Of a DNA stretch of 64,000 nucleotides, positions 50,273-57,429 are shown one piece after another. Made by a program: the position numbers and the translations under genes. The first letter of the stretch is position 1. Each line of letters begins with the position of its first letter. Source of the DNA: Tritrichomonas musculus. Its lineage: Eukaryota; Parabasalia; Tritrichomonadida; Tritrichomonadidae. The stretch is taken from contig JAPFFF010000074.1 of the NCBI GenBank assembly GCA_039105265.1, positions 62,001 to 126,000 on the forward strand, read 5' to 3'. The notes beneath the pieces were generated by a model. That model was given only the letters and a program-made list of their open reading frames with translations, did not search any database and had not been told where the DNA came from.

Positions 50273-50653
50273 ATGAAAGTAATTAATGAAGTACAAGAAG
50301 AAACAAAATCTTTTAAATCTATTATTGAGTTCGATGCTTACTATCGTGATCACAAAGAAGAAATGGAGAAACAAACTACACAACTCTTGAATAAGCTTTA
50401 CAAGATTGAAGTACCTGATGGAAGTGTCTATAGAATCACTAAGAAAAATTGTAACAAAGTTGATGGTAAAATTAAAGGTGGTGAAGTGTGTTTGAAGAAA
50501 GTAACTGTTCAGAAAGACGATGAACAACCTTTATGGGAAATCGCTATCGAGTCTGTCAAAGCTGATATTGCAAGTATGAAAGCAAAGATAGAGGAAATAA
50601 AGAATGCTGTAAATGCTGTTGTTAAAGTAATTAATGAACTACAAAAATATTGA
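50273..50653 (+). CDS. Coiled-coil small protein (Maverick B)
   Basis: 126 aa. N-terminal helix, then a beta-rich middle (VPDGSVYRITKKNCNKVDGK, EVCLKKVTV), and a C-terminal coiled coil with regular heptads (SVKADIASMKAKIEEIKNAV). The end VVKVINELQKY echoes the start MKVINEVQEE, perhaps by chance. Same strand as the preceding 73-aa gene with a 36-bp gap. Unrecognised. Confidence 0.5.
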   Translation: MKVINEVQEETKSFKSIIEFDAYYRDHKEEMEKQTTQLLNKLYKIEVPDGSVYRITKKNCNKVDGKIKGGEVCLKKVTVQKDDEQPLWEIAIESVKADIASMKAKIEEIKNAVNAVVKVINELQKY

Positions 50654-50667
50654 TGAGGTTTTTTAGG

Positions 50668-50709
50668 CCAAAAGTGATGGAGTGACTTCTCACTGCATTT
50701 ATGTCACTT
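50668..50709 (+). repeat. Inverted-repeat arm at the stop codon of the 334-aa gene (Maverick B)
   Basis: 42 bp starting CCAAAAGTGA, with AGTGACTTCTCACT and TGTCACTT. It matches the inverse of 51756-51797 at about 32 of 42 positions, with mismatches grouped between the half-sites. It lies 1 bp from the stop codon, the position held by the internal arm in Maverick A. Confidence 0.8.
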
Positions 50710-50710
50710 C

Positions 50711-51715
50711 TCATATTCTGTTAACATAATAAGCTCTACTAACGTTTGTTACTTTCCATCTACCAGTTTGTTCAATCTTCTCTGTTAATTGAGCAAAGGT
50801 AAGTTTTTGACCGAATTCCTTACTGTATCTTTGTTGGACATCCTTCAATAAGAACCTATCGATGTTTGGAAAATTGTTTTGCATAAACTTGGCCATATCA
50901 TAATCAGTTTCGTCAAATTGTCTGTCTAGTTCCTCTTGCTCTGATCGCATTCTTTCAACTTCACGAAGTGTATAGTCATAGAGTTTTTGTTTTGCTTCGC
51001 AGCGTGCACAACGTTTATTGGAGTGAGAATTGATGGTATATATTCTGGTATTCAGCTTGTTTATACAGAGTCGCATCTTCATCAATGTACTGTAATCAAC
51101 ATGCAATTCATTAATCTCACTGCGCTGTGCATTGTGGCTTTCATTGTCGTACCAATAATAAACGAACACATCATAGATACAATTGACATATCGTTCTATA
51201 AATTGCTTATATTCTTCAAACGTCTCGCTTTCTAAGAGATCACTAGTATTCATTACCACTTTATCGCATTTTTCATCAACAGTAGTATGATCGCAATAAT
51301 AGCCAATGAATTGTACATTCAACTTTCTTAGGAACTTCTTGATCTCTGCACTATCGGTTTGTCTAACAGGTATCTCGTCAAACGTTGATTCAATAGGTTT
51401 TGTTTGGGAGATTGCATCTAATTTTGGTAAGCTCGATATCATTGTAAAGACATCTTTAATATATTTGTTGTTGTGCTCTTGTTTAACATCATAGAAGGAT
51501 GGATCGTAGTGATCAGTTAGCAAGTCATGCATGATTCTTCTCTTCGTACTTAATTCCTTTTCACAACTAACTTTCACAAGAGGCTCAATTGGTGCTCCAT
51601 ATATATCATAATGCATTTCTACAACATCATTTACTTCCTTTATTGGTTTTGGTAAAAGGTTAACAAGGTATTCAGCTATATGAAGTTCTGTTTGATTGGT
51701 TGTTGGTGTAATCAT
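50711..51715 (-). CDS. Inverted-repeat-bounded DNA-binding-type protein (Maverick B)
   Basis: 334 aa, full-length homologue of 23776-24819 in A. Shared: EYLVNLLPKPI, SCEKELSTKR, HNNKYIKDVFTMISSLPK, the CxxC motif RCARCEAKQKLYDYTLRE, and a winged-helix-like end (FMQNNFPNIDRFLLKDVQQ, TFAQLTEKIEQTGRWKVTN). Bounded by inverted-repeat arms of the same architecture as in A, one abutting the stop codon and one 40 bp before the ATG. Its orientation relative to the polymerase gene is opposite to that in A. Probably binds those arms; whether for regulation, replication or mobility is open. Confidence 0.62.
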   Translation of the reverse strand: MITPTTNQTELHIAEYLVNLLPKPIKEVNDVVEMHYDIYGAPIEPLVKVSCEKELSTKRRIMHDLLTDHYDPSFYDVKQEHNNKYIKDVFTMISSLPKLDAISQTKPIESTFDEIPVRQTDSAEIKKFLRKLNVQFIGYYCDHTTVDEKCDKVVMNTSDLLESETFEEYKQFIERYVNCIYDVFVYYWYDNESHNAQRSEINELHVDYSTLMKMRLCINKLNTRIYTINSHSNKRCARCEAKQKLYDYTLREVERMRSEQEELDRQFDETDYDMAKFMQNNFPNIDRFLLKDVQQRYSKEFGQKLTFAQLTEKIEQTGRWKVTNVSRAYYVNRI

Positions 51716-51755
51716 ATTTATGTAAATATTTAATAAAAAATAAAATAAAAATAGA

Positions 51756-51797
51756 AAGTGACATTTTCATAGTGAGAAATCACTTGTTCACTTTTGG
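51756..51797 (-). repeat. Inverted-repeat arm upstream of the 334-aa gene (Maverick B)
   Basis: 42 bp beginning AAGTGACATTTTCATAGTG and ending CACTTTTGG on the plus strand; inverse partner of 50668-50709. Ends 40 bp before the ATG, compared with 43 bp in Maverick A. Confidence 0.8.
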
Positions 51798-51839
51798 TGT
51801 TATTTTCAGAAATTAGACACAAAAATATAAGTAAGGTTT

Positions 51840-52442
51840 TTAGTCAAGAGAATGCTGTTGCTTAAATTTATTTATGTATACACCAACTTGTTTATTATTG
51901 ATGTCTTTCATAGCAATATATTGTTTATTCCACTTAGTAGTATTGATATGCATGATTCTATAAAGTGTAACAGTTATCTTACTGTAAAAGATATCTTTAT
52001 TGTTTTCGTCGTCATGATAGTAATAGTATCTATTTTCCTCAAAGTCATGGTGCTCTGTACGAGTTTCGTAGAACAAAACCTTTATAGCTTCATCAGGTAT
52101 ATCATCAATGAACTCGTACTGTGTACCTCTATGAGATGATCTATTGAAGCTGTTATCAGAACGTGTTACCCACCTCAAATTTTCGATTCTATTATCTGTT
52201 CTATCATGATTAATGTGATCAACATCAGTAAGATTATTAGGATTGTCAATAAACTGTATAGCAACAAGACGATGCTTTAGATATGATTTCCTATTAAGAG
52301 TAACTCTTATATATCCATAATGGCTTAATGTTTCACTACAAACATGATGATTGTCTCTCCTTCTAATGGTATGTGGATATGTTGTCAATATTTCATAGTC
52401 CTCATGATTGACAAGTGTAACAAATTCTGATATTTCTGTCAT
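51840..52442 (-). CDS. HNH endonuclease (Maverick B)
   Basis: 200 aa. HNH core VDHINHDRTDNRIENLRWVT with the same N-terminal domain (DYEILTTYPHTIRRRDNH) and the same C-terminal extension (YYYYHDDENNKDIFYSKIT) as 26803-27414 in A. Adjacent to the inverted-repeat-bounded gene in B; in A the two are separated by four small genes. A free-standing homing-type nuclease is likely. Confidence 0.8.
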   Translation of the reverse strand: MTEISEFVTLVNHEDYEILTTYPHTIRRRDNHHVCSETLSHYGYIRVTLNRKSYLKHRLVAIQFIDNPNNLTDVDHINHDRTDNRIENLRWVTRSDNSFNRSSHRGTQYEFIDDIPDEAIKVLFYETRTEHHDFEENRYYYYHDDENNKDIFYSKITVTLYRIMHINTTKWNKQYIAMKDINNKQVGVYINKFKQQHSLD

Positions 52443-52474
52443 TTGTATTTTGTGTAAATATTAAATAAAAAAAA

Positions 52475-52708
52475 TTAGAAATTGTTCATCGAAATTGTTG
52501 AATGGTTAAGTGTAAGCAAATGATAATTCAGTGGCTTTGTTGTTTTTACTGGTGGATCATGATTAATATTACCTTTCTCCTCATACTTCTTAACCGTTGG
52601 CTGTGAATTAATTCTTGTCCTTTCTTTTTGTTGTTTGAGTCTCTGTTTGTCAAAATGATTTTGATGTTTGTCATCATGTAAGGTTCTCCTTTGTTCATAA
52701 TTACTCAT
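52475..52708 (-). CDS. Small basic protein (Maverick B)
   Basis: 77 aa from MSNYEQRRTL; the open frame extends upstream without an ATG. Rich in Lys, Arg, Gln, His and Asn (KQRLKQQKERTRINSQPTVK), with probable disorder and a helical basic start. It may take the place of one of the small basic genes of A. Divergent from the next gene by 15 bp. No family recognised. Confidence 0.4.
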   Translation of the reverse strand: MSNYEQRRTLHDDKHQNHFDKQRLKQQKERTRINSQPTVKKYEEKGNINHDPPVKTTKPLNYHLLTLNHSTISMNNF

Positions 52709-52723
52709 TTTAATAGTAAGTAA

Positions 52724-52957
52724 ATGACAGATTTGAACGAATATAAGAAGGAAATACCTCAATTGAAGCAAATAAAGCGATCATTGAAAGAAAGAGTATA
52801 TGAAACCAAGCAGCATCTTAATAATGTAAAAACAGGAATGTTGGGTTCAAATGGATTAGCCATTAGAGAAAGCCTTATAGAAGACATCAATTCATTGAAA
52901 GAAAAAGTAGCCAAACTTGAAACTGAACTAAGAGAACTAACTAATAATGAACAATAG
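52724..52957 (+). CDS. Small coiled-coil protein (Maverick B)
   Basis: 77 aa, almost entirely two coiled-coil helices (IPQLKQIKRSLKERVYETKQ and INSLKEKVAKLETELREL) separated by a Gly/Ser turn. Overlaps the start of the next gene by 11 bp. Likely an oligomerising accessory protein; no family recognised. Confidence 0.5.
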   Translation: MTDLNEYKKEIPQLKQIKRSLKERVYETKQHLNNVKTGMLGSNGLAIRESLIEDINSLKEKVAKLETELRELTNNEQ

Positions 52958-53534
52958 ATGTTTTACTCACATTGAAATGTCAAACGTATTGCATAAAGCA
53001 AGAATCTTATCAAGTGAAAACGATAGTAGTTGTAAACAAGAACAAAACACTAATGTGAATATAAAAATAAAACCACCACAGTACCCTAATGTTCCTCCTT
53101 TACAGACTTACGCAAGTGTACAACCTCAAGAAAGAAACATAAATTTTACTCCAGTTGGGGAGAGTGTTCAATCTCCATTACAACCACAAATAAGTCTTCT
53201 TACAAACGAACTTGAGAACATGGAAATCAAAAACAAATTTCTTGAAACTTTGTTAAACATTTATGAACTTAATCCCCTTAGAGTTAACAACTATCTTGTT
53301 TGTCATAGTAATTCACTGATGGAACTAATAAAAATTTTAACAAGAGCTGACAAAGTCGAGCTGGTCATAGATGAAGAAGAAGGTTGTACAGGCTGCTTAT
53401 CAAATACAAAGTACATGAAAATACAACGAATATTAGTTACCAAAGATGATAAAGCATTAGATTTAAAAATATGTTTTAATGATATTTATAGTCAGTTAGT
53501 AAGATACGGAATTTCAACTAAAATGTGTATCTAA
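52947..53534 (+). CDS. Conserved Maverick protein, CC-motif family (Maverick B)
   Basis: 195 aa from the first ATG; a second ATG at 52977 (MSNVLHK) would avoid the 11-bp overlap and is equally possible. Disordered Pro/Gln-rich N-terminal half, then a domain shared with 25294-25821 of A: IKILTRADKVELVIDEEEGC, followed by a second Cys two residues later and matching strands to the end. In both elements the gene lies near the HNH, ATPase or 149-aa genes. Function unknown; metal binding possible. Confidence 0.55.
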   Translation: MNNRCFTHIEMSNVLHKARILSSENDSSCKQEQNTNVNIKIKPPQYPNVPPLQTYASVQPQERNINFTPVGESVQSPLQPQISLLTNELENMEIKNKFLETLLNIYELNPLRVNNYLVCHSNSLMELIKILTRADKVELVIDEEEGCTGCLSNTKYMKIQRILVTKDDKALDLKICFNDIYSQLVRYGISTKMCI

Positions 53535-53595
53535 AAAGCAGATCTATATTTTTGTTTTCACTGCACTAAAGTAATACAATTCTGATGAGAATGAA

Positions 53596-54489
53596 ATGAA
53601 ACCAACACAATTCTATTATCGTTCTGATTCTAGTGATTATGAAGATGATGAAATAATGATGCCACAGCCTTTTAATATTGATGCTGCTATGTCTGCTGCA
53701 TATAAACGTAATGAAGGAAAAATAATGTCTGAATCAATACGGCCAATTGCTGTTGATATCTATTCATGGTATAATTCTCTCAATATTCTGGTTGGTCCTC
53801 AAGGTAAAGGAAAGACACATGTAATGCTACGTGACATCATTCAAATATCTCGTTTACCTAAAGAAAACAGCTTTCATTTAATAGTTTATATCAGCAAGAA
53901 TGGTAGTATTAATGACTCTACTTTTGAAGCACAGCAAGAATTGATTCAATTACCTATTCAGGTTGTTTCTGATGCTAATGCTGAAAAATATTTGAAAGAA
54001 CTTGATTTGTGGAAAGAATTGTATGATCGGTATAGTACAACTCCACGAATAACAATAGATAATGACAAACTTCAACAAATGTTTGAGTTCCTGCGTATCA
54101 CACCTGCTCAAGCCGAGCTTTCACGAGGCCTATATGACAAACTCGGTAAACCAAATCAGCCATTGAACACTATCATTCTTTGCGAAGACTTTGTTAGGAG
54201 TAAGTTATTGAAATCATCATATTTTACCAACTACATTACACAACTTCGTCATAAACATTCAATAGTTTACATAAATGTACAATTCTTCAAGTCAATACCA
54301 ACTGACTACAAAAATAATGCAACAACTTTCTTCATCTTCTCTGGGTTCTCTCGCCAAAAGATGCAATATATTTATCAACAAGTTCCTATGTCAGTTGAAT
54401 TTGAAGAATTATGGCATTATTACATGAAGATGAGGAATCATGACTTTATTTTGATCAATGTTCGTACAAGTAATATTAGCTTTATATAA
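53596..54489 (+). CDS. ATPase: FtsK/HerA-type genome-packaging ATPase (Maverick B)
   Basis: 297 aa. Walker A GPQGKGKT at residues 67-74, Walker B NTIILCED at 191-198. Strand YITQLRHKHSIVYINVQ parallels LLTKTRHYNITCIMAIQ of A, the conserved sensor region. Acidic N-terminal tail (SDSSDYEDDE). Distant from the ATPases of A and C, in line with the other core genes. Converges on the 149-aa gene with an 8-bp overlap. Confidence 0.82.
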   Translation: MKPTQFYYRSDSSDYEDDEIMMPQPFNIDAAMSAAYKRNEGKIMSESIRPIAVDIYSWYNSLNILVGPQGKGKTHVMLRDIIQISRLPKENSFHLIVYISKNGSINDSTFEAQQELIQLPIQVVSDANAEKYLKELDLWKELYDRYSTTPRITIDNDKLQQMFEFLRITPAQAELSRGLYDKLGKPNQPLNTIILCEDFVRSKLLKSSYFTNYITQLRHKHSIVYINVQFFKSIPTDYKNNATTFFIFSGFSRQKMQYIYQQVPMSVEFEELWHYYMKMRNHDFILINVRTSNISFI

Positions 54490-54931
54490 TTAAATCTTGA
54501 TGCTTTCCTACAAATAATTCTGGTTCAGGTACATTATATTTTTGTCTAAGTTCTTTAATTTTGTTTCTTGTAGACATACTTGTTCTCTCTAAACTGTAAT
54601 TATAATAATCATTTCCTTTGTATTCTTGTGGTTCTGTATTACCATTTATGAAGAATTCTTGGGTCTTCATCGAAAGCCTTCTTCGTAAGTTTGTGGTAAT
54701 TGTTATGTTCTCTAATCCTATTTCTGTGATCTTATCAGGATAAATCGTCATAGTTTCACTAATATTGTTCTTAAGACTTATGTACAATACTTTTGCACGA
54801 AAACTGTTTGTATTCATCATTAGAGGAAATTTTTCACATAATATTGAGAAATCACAATTACGATATTTTTCTGGATCCGGTAATACAGAAATGAGTGTGT
54901 TTATATAATCATAGACCTTTGGTGCTTTCAT
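54482..54931 (-). CDS. Conserved 149-aa Maverick protein (Maverick B)
   Basis: 149 aa, homologue of 26317-26766 in A with identical length and matching blocks (KVYDYINTLIS, FSILCEKFP, IYPDKI, QEFFINGN, YYNYSLE, ELFVGKHQ). Lies just inside the right TIR. Function unknown. Confidence 0.6.
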   Translation of the reverse strand: MKAPKVYDYINTLISVLPDPEKYRNCDFSILCEKFPLMMNTNSFRAKVLYISLKNNISETMTIYPDKITEIGLENITITTNLRRRLSMKTQEFFINGNTEPQEYKGNDYYNYSLERTSMSTRNKIKELRQKYNVPEPELFVGKHQDLII

Positions 54932-54950
54932 GTTTTGTGAAATGTGAATA

Positions 54951-55646
54951 AAAAATAATAATTGCTTTTTTAATTAAATTTCCTGAATCTTATTCGTGTT
55001 TGGATTGAATTCATTCATGCATTTCTTTCCTTCATCAGTGTATTTAAAGAATTCGTATACCTCATCGTAAAACTTCTTTGGAAAGTGATATGGCATACCA
55101 TAATCATTGTAATCACCAGTAAGCTCATCAATATAGTAATCAAATATTTCTCCATACTCACGAAAAGCAGCATTTTCATCATGAAAAGATATGTATAAGT
55201 GATTCTGCTTTCTGAATATATCCATTTGTGCGTCTATAATAAAGGGTTCAACAACATCAACAGCATCACGGTCACCATCAATGACTTTATCACAAATGTC
55301 AGCAAAAAGGTTATACATATCTGTTCCATATGTACGGAGTTGTTTAGCAGCATAATTAGCAAAGGCTTCCATTATATGTAGTGGAAATAAAAAATAAAAA
55401 AAATTTTTAAAAAATATAATTTTTGAAAAATTGTAAAAACTTAGTTATCCTATCAAAAATGGTGAGTTGATTAAGGGGTTCCAGAAAATTATTCAAATGT
55501 ATAGGTTGGTAATGAAAACAAGGGTAAAAACAATAACAAGTAAACATACCTGATTTTTTATACCTGAGCTTGTTAACTTGCAAGGTATGCTGGGCAAGGT
55601 ACGAGTAAAATTATTAGATGGTCATCCCGCACAGACCATTACTACT
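54951..55646 (-). repeat. Right TIR of Maverick B
   Basis: 696 bp, inverse partner of 6080-6138 plus 34796-35432. It retains the uninterrupted target (GTATGCTGGGCAAGG on this strand) where Maverick A entered the other copy, which fixes the boundaries of A. Followed by AACGAC (55647-55652), the target-site duplication in the minisatellite. Confidence 0.95.
54974..55372 (-). CDS. 132-aa acidic protein encoded inside the TIR (Maverick B, right copy)
   Basis: Identical in sequence to 35011-35409; see there for composition. Both copies read inward from the element ends. Confidence 0.6.
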   Translation of the reverse strand: MEAFANYAAKQLRTYGTDMYNLFADICDKVIDGDRDAVDVVEPFIIDAQMDIFRKQNHLYISFHDENAAFREYGEIFDYYIDELTGDYNDYGMPYHFPKKFYDEVYEFFKYTDEGKKCMNEFNPNTNKIQEI

Positions 55647-55652
55647 AACGAC

Positions 55653-56152
55653 AGACAAACATTGATGCTTACAACAGATAAACATCTATGCTAACAACAG
55701 ATAAACATCTATGCTAACAACAGATAAACATTGATGCTTACAACATACAAACATCGATGCTAACAACAGAAAAACATCTATGCTAACAACAGATAAACAT
55801 CTATGCTAACAACAGACAAACATTGATGCTAACAACAGATAAACATCTATGCTAACAACAGATAAACATCTATGCTAACAACAGATAAACATAGATGCTA
55901 ACAACAGATATACATAGATGCTAACGACAGACAAACATCGATGCTTACAACATACAAACATCGATGCTAACAACAGACAAACATAGATGCTAACGACAGA
56001 CAAACATTGATGCTTACAACATACAAACATCTATGCTAACAACAGATAAACATCTATGCTAACAACAGATAAACATCGATGCTAACAACAGATAAACATC
56101 TATGCTAACAACAGATAAACATCTATGCTAACGACAGACAAACATTGATGTT
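55653..56152 (+). repeat. 23-bp minisatellite array, module 2 right part
   Basis: About 22 further units of the 23-bp repeat, same variants as in the left part. Confidence 0.88.
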
Positions 56153-56332
56153 AATAACTGATTCGCGTTTTTGCTAATTACAAACTTTTGTTAGTTTTTT
56201 TACAGAAAGCATTAATAAAGTTTTTTATGCTATGCTAATTTTAGAATAAAATTTTGACTAAATTATTGTTTATTTGAATGCCTTTTATATAGATATTATC
56301 TTTTTTCTAAAAGAAAAAAATTGTGTACTAGA

Positions 56333-56359
56333 CACTTTTTGAACGCAGTTCAAAAAGTG
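56333..56359 (+). other. 3' subterminal hairpin of Helitron-like module 2
   Basis: Identical to 5570-5596: a 12-bp stem, GCA loop, and 10 nt to the module end at 56369. Confidence 0.85.
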
Positions 56360-56382
56360 GCGTTCCTTGTAGTTTTTTAATA

Positions 56383-56643
56383 TTATAACTTTAATCTGAT
56401 ATTATCTTTTTTCTTTAATAGTCGCCCTAAAAACTTTTTTGAGACCCCTATAATTTCATCACCAAGTCTGAGATAAAGTTTCTGAAAAGATGGTAATGGA
56501 ATAAATTGCCTCATTAAATTGTAAGTTTTTGAAGACGATAAATATATTATTTGAGATAAGTCATAAACAATTTCATTATAAGTTCTTTTTTTTGTGAAAC
56601 TATTTTCTAATGACCATACAAAAGTAGTACTTACAGGTTTTGG
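56383..56643 (-). pseudogene. 3' end of an unrecognised gene interrupted by Maverick C
   Basis: The minus strand has an open frame of 86 codons running from the Maverick C boundary to a TAA at 56383-56385. It contains YDLSQIIYLSSSKTYNLMRQ followed by FIPLPSFQKLYLRLGDEI. The style (helix, Ser-Lys-x-Tyr, Leu-Pro-x-Pro-Ser) resembles multicopy transposase-like or hypothetical proteins of the same genome, but I cannot name a family. The N-terminal part should lie beyond the far end of Maverick C, outside the window. The Helitron-like array ends 13 bp downstream of the stop. Confidence 0.5.
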
Positions 56644-56784
56644 CGAGTAGTATACGTTAGGCTGTGCGCCCTTAACGGTCGCCCAGACCTAACTGCGCCG
56701 ATGATTTCACCAAGGCCATTTATAAATTTTTTTTCTCTATTTTTATTTTTATTTTTAAATTTTTATCTTCATATCAAAAAACAA

Positions 56785-57084
56785 ATGTGGGGAAAAAGAA
56801 GGAACTATATGATCACATTCTGGACACATGAATACCCTAAAGAGCTGCCAGATAACTCCACTTATCTATGTACATGTGAGGATACTTGTGAGAATGGCAG
56901 ATATCATGGTCATGCATTCATTTATTTCAAAAATCCAGAAGATATGAAGTGTGTTAAGAGCTTATTTGGTCATAATGCTCATTTAGAAGTGCCTCGTAGA
57001 AACAGCTGGTGTATTCGATATATACTGAATAACAATACGAGAAAACATGACTTCCAAGAATTTGGTGAACGGCCATTAGATTAA
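56785..57084 (+). CDS. CRESS/HUH Rep-like endonuclease domain protein (Maverick C)
   Basis: 99 aa from MWGKRRNYM; the frame is open 28 codons further upstream with an ATG at 56701, but that leader is an AT-rich Phe/Leu string and unlikely. Order of rolling-circle motifs: I, ITFWTHE (10-16); II, HGHAFIYF (His41, His43); III, WCIRYI with Tyr79. The FKNPEDMKCVKSLFG and QEFGERP segments closely follow circovirus/nanovirus-type Rep endonuclease domains. No helicase domain follows. Located 139 bp from the element end. Could nick or bind DNA at the terminus, or be a captured ssDNA-virus gene. Confidence 0.65.
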   Translation: MWGKRRNYMITFWTHEYPKELPDNSTYLCTCEDTCENGRYHGHAFIYFKNPEDMKCVKSLFGHNAHLEVPRRNSWCIRYILNNNTRKHDFQEFGERPLD

Positions 57085-57101
57085 TTTTTTGTATTTGAAA
57101 A

Positions 57102-57413
57102 ATGAGCTTTGTTCCATTAAAAGGCTTTATAAATGACTATGAGATTTTAAATAAATACCCTTTCACAATAAGAAATAAGAAGACACGTAAACCATTGAAA
57201 GATTCAAAACATAATGAAGGTTATTTGACGGTTAATTTGAATGGTGTAAACTATTTAAAACACGTTATTATTGCCAAACAATTTTTGCCTAACGATGATC
57301 CTGTTCACAAAAAAGAAGTCGATCATAAAAACCGTAATCGTAAAGATAACCGTCTATGTAATTTACGATGGGTAACGCATTCTGAAAACAATTATAATCG
57401 TAAAATGCCGTAA
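57102..57413 (+). CDS. HNH endonuclease, short form (Maverick C)
   Basis: 103 aa. N-terminal DYEILNKYPFTIRNKKTRKP and HNH core VDHKNRNRKDNRLCNLRWVT, as in the A and B enzymes but without their C-terminal extension. Follows the Rep-like gene by 17 bp and precedes the protease gene by 16 bp. Confidence 0.78.
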   Translation: MSFVPLKGFINDYEILNKYPFTIRNKKTRKPLKDSKHNEGYLTVNLNGVNYLKHVIIAKQFLPNDDPVHKKEVDHKNRNRKDNRLCNLRWVTHSENNYNRKMP

Positions 57414-57429
57414 TTTATTTTTATTCAAA

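Larger units (their letters stand above)
6080..55646. mobile_element. Maverick/Polinton B (outer element)
   Basis: Bounded by the 6-bp duplication AACGAC (6074-6079 and 55647-55652) within the minisatellite. The ends read AGTAGTAATGGTCTGTGCGG inward from both sides. TIRs are 696 bp each. After subtracting the nested Maverick A and its duplication, the element is about 20.9 kb. Its gene set includes protein-primed PolB, integrase, capsid protein, packaging ATPase, a fibre-like protein, HNH and several unrecognised families. Its TIRs are indistinguishable by eye and the target duplication is perfect, suggesting a fairly recent insertion. It looks mostly whole, with about one break that I can see. 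Family assignment is firm. Confidence 0.93.
55653..56369 (+). mobile_element. Helitron-like module 2, right piece
   Basis: Continues the minisatellite interrupted at 6079, then the same 215-bp tail as module 1, the hairpin at 56333-56359 and the terminal CGTTCCTTG. It is followed by T56370, so the whole two-module array sits between A4340 and T56370. Confidence 0.55.
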
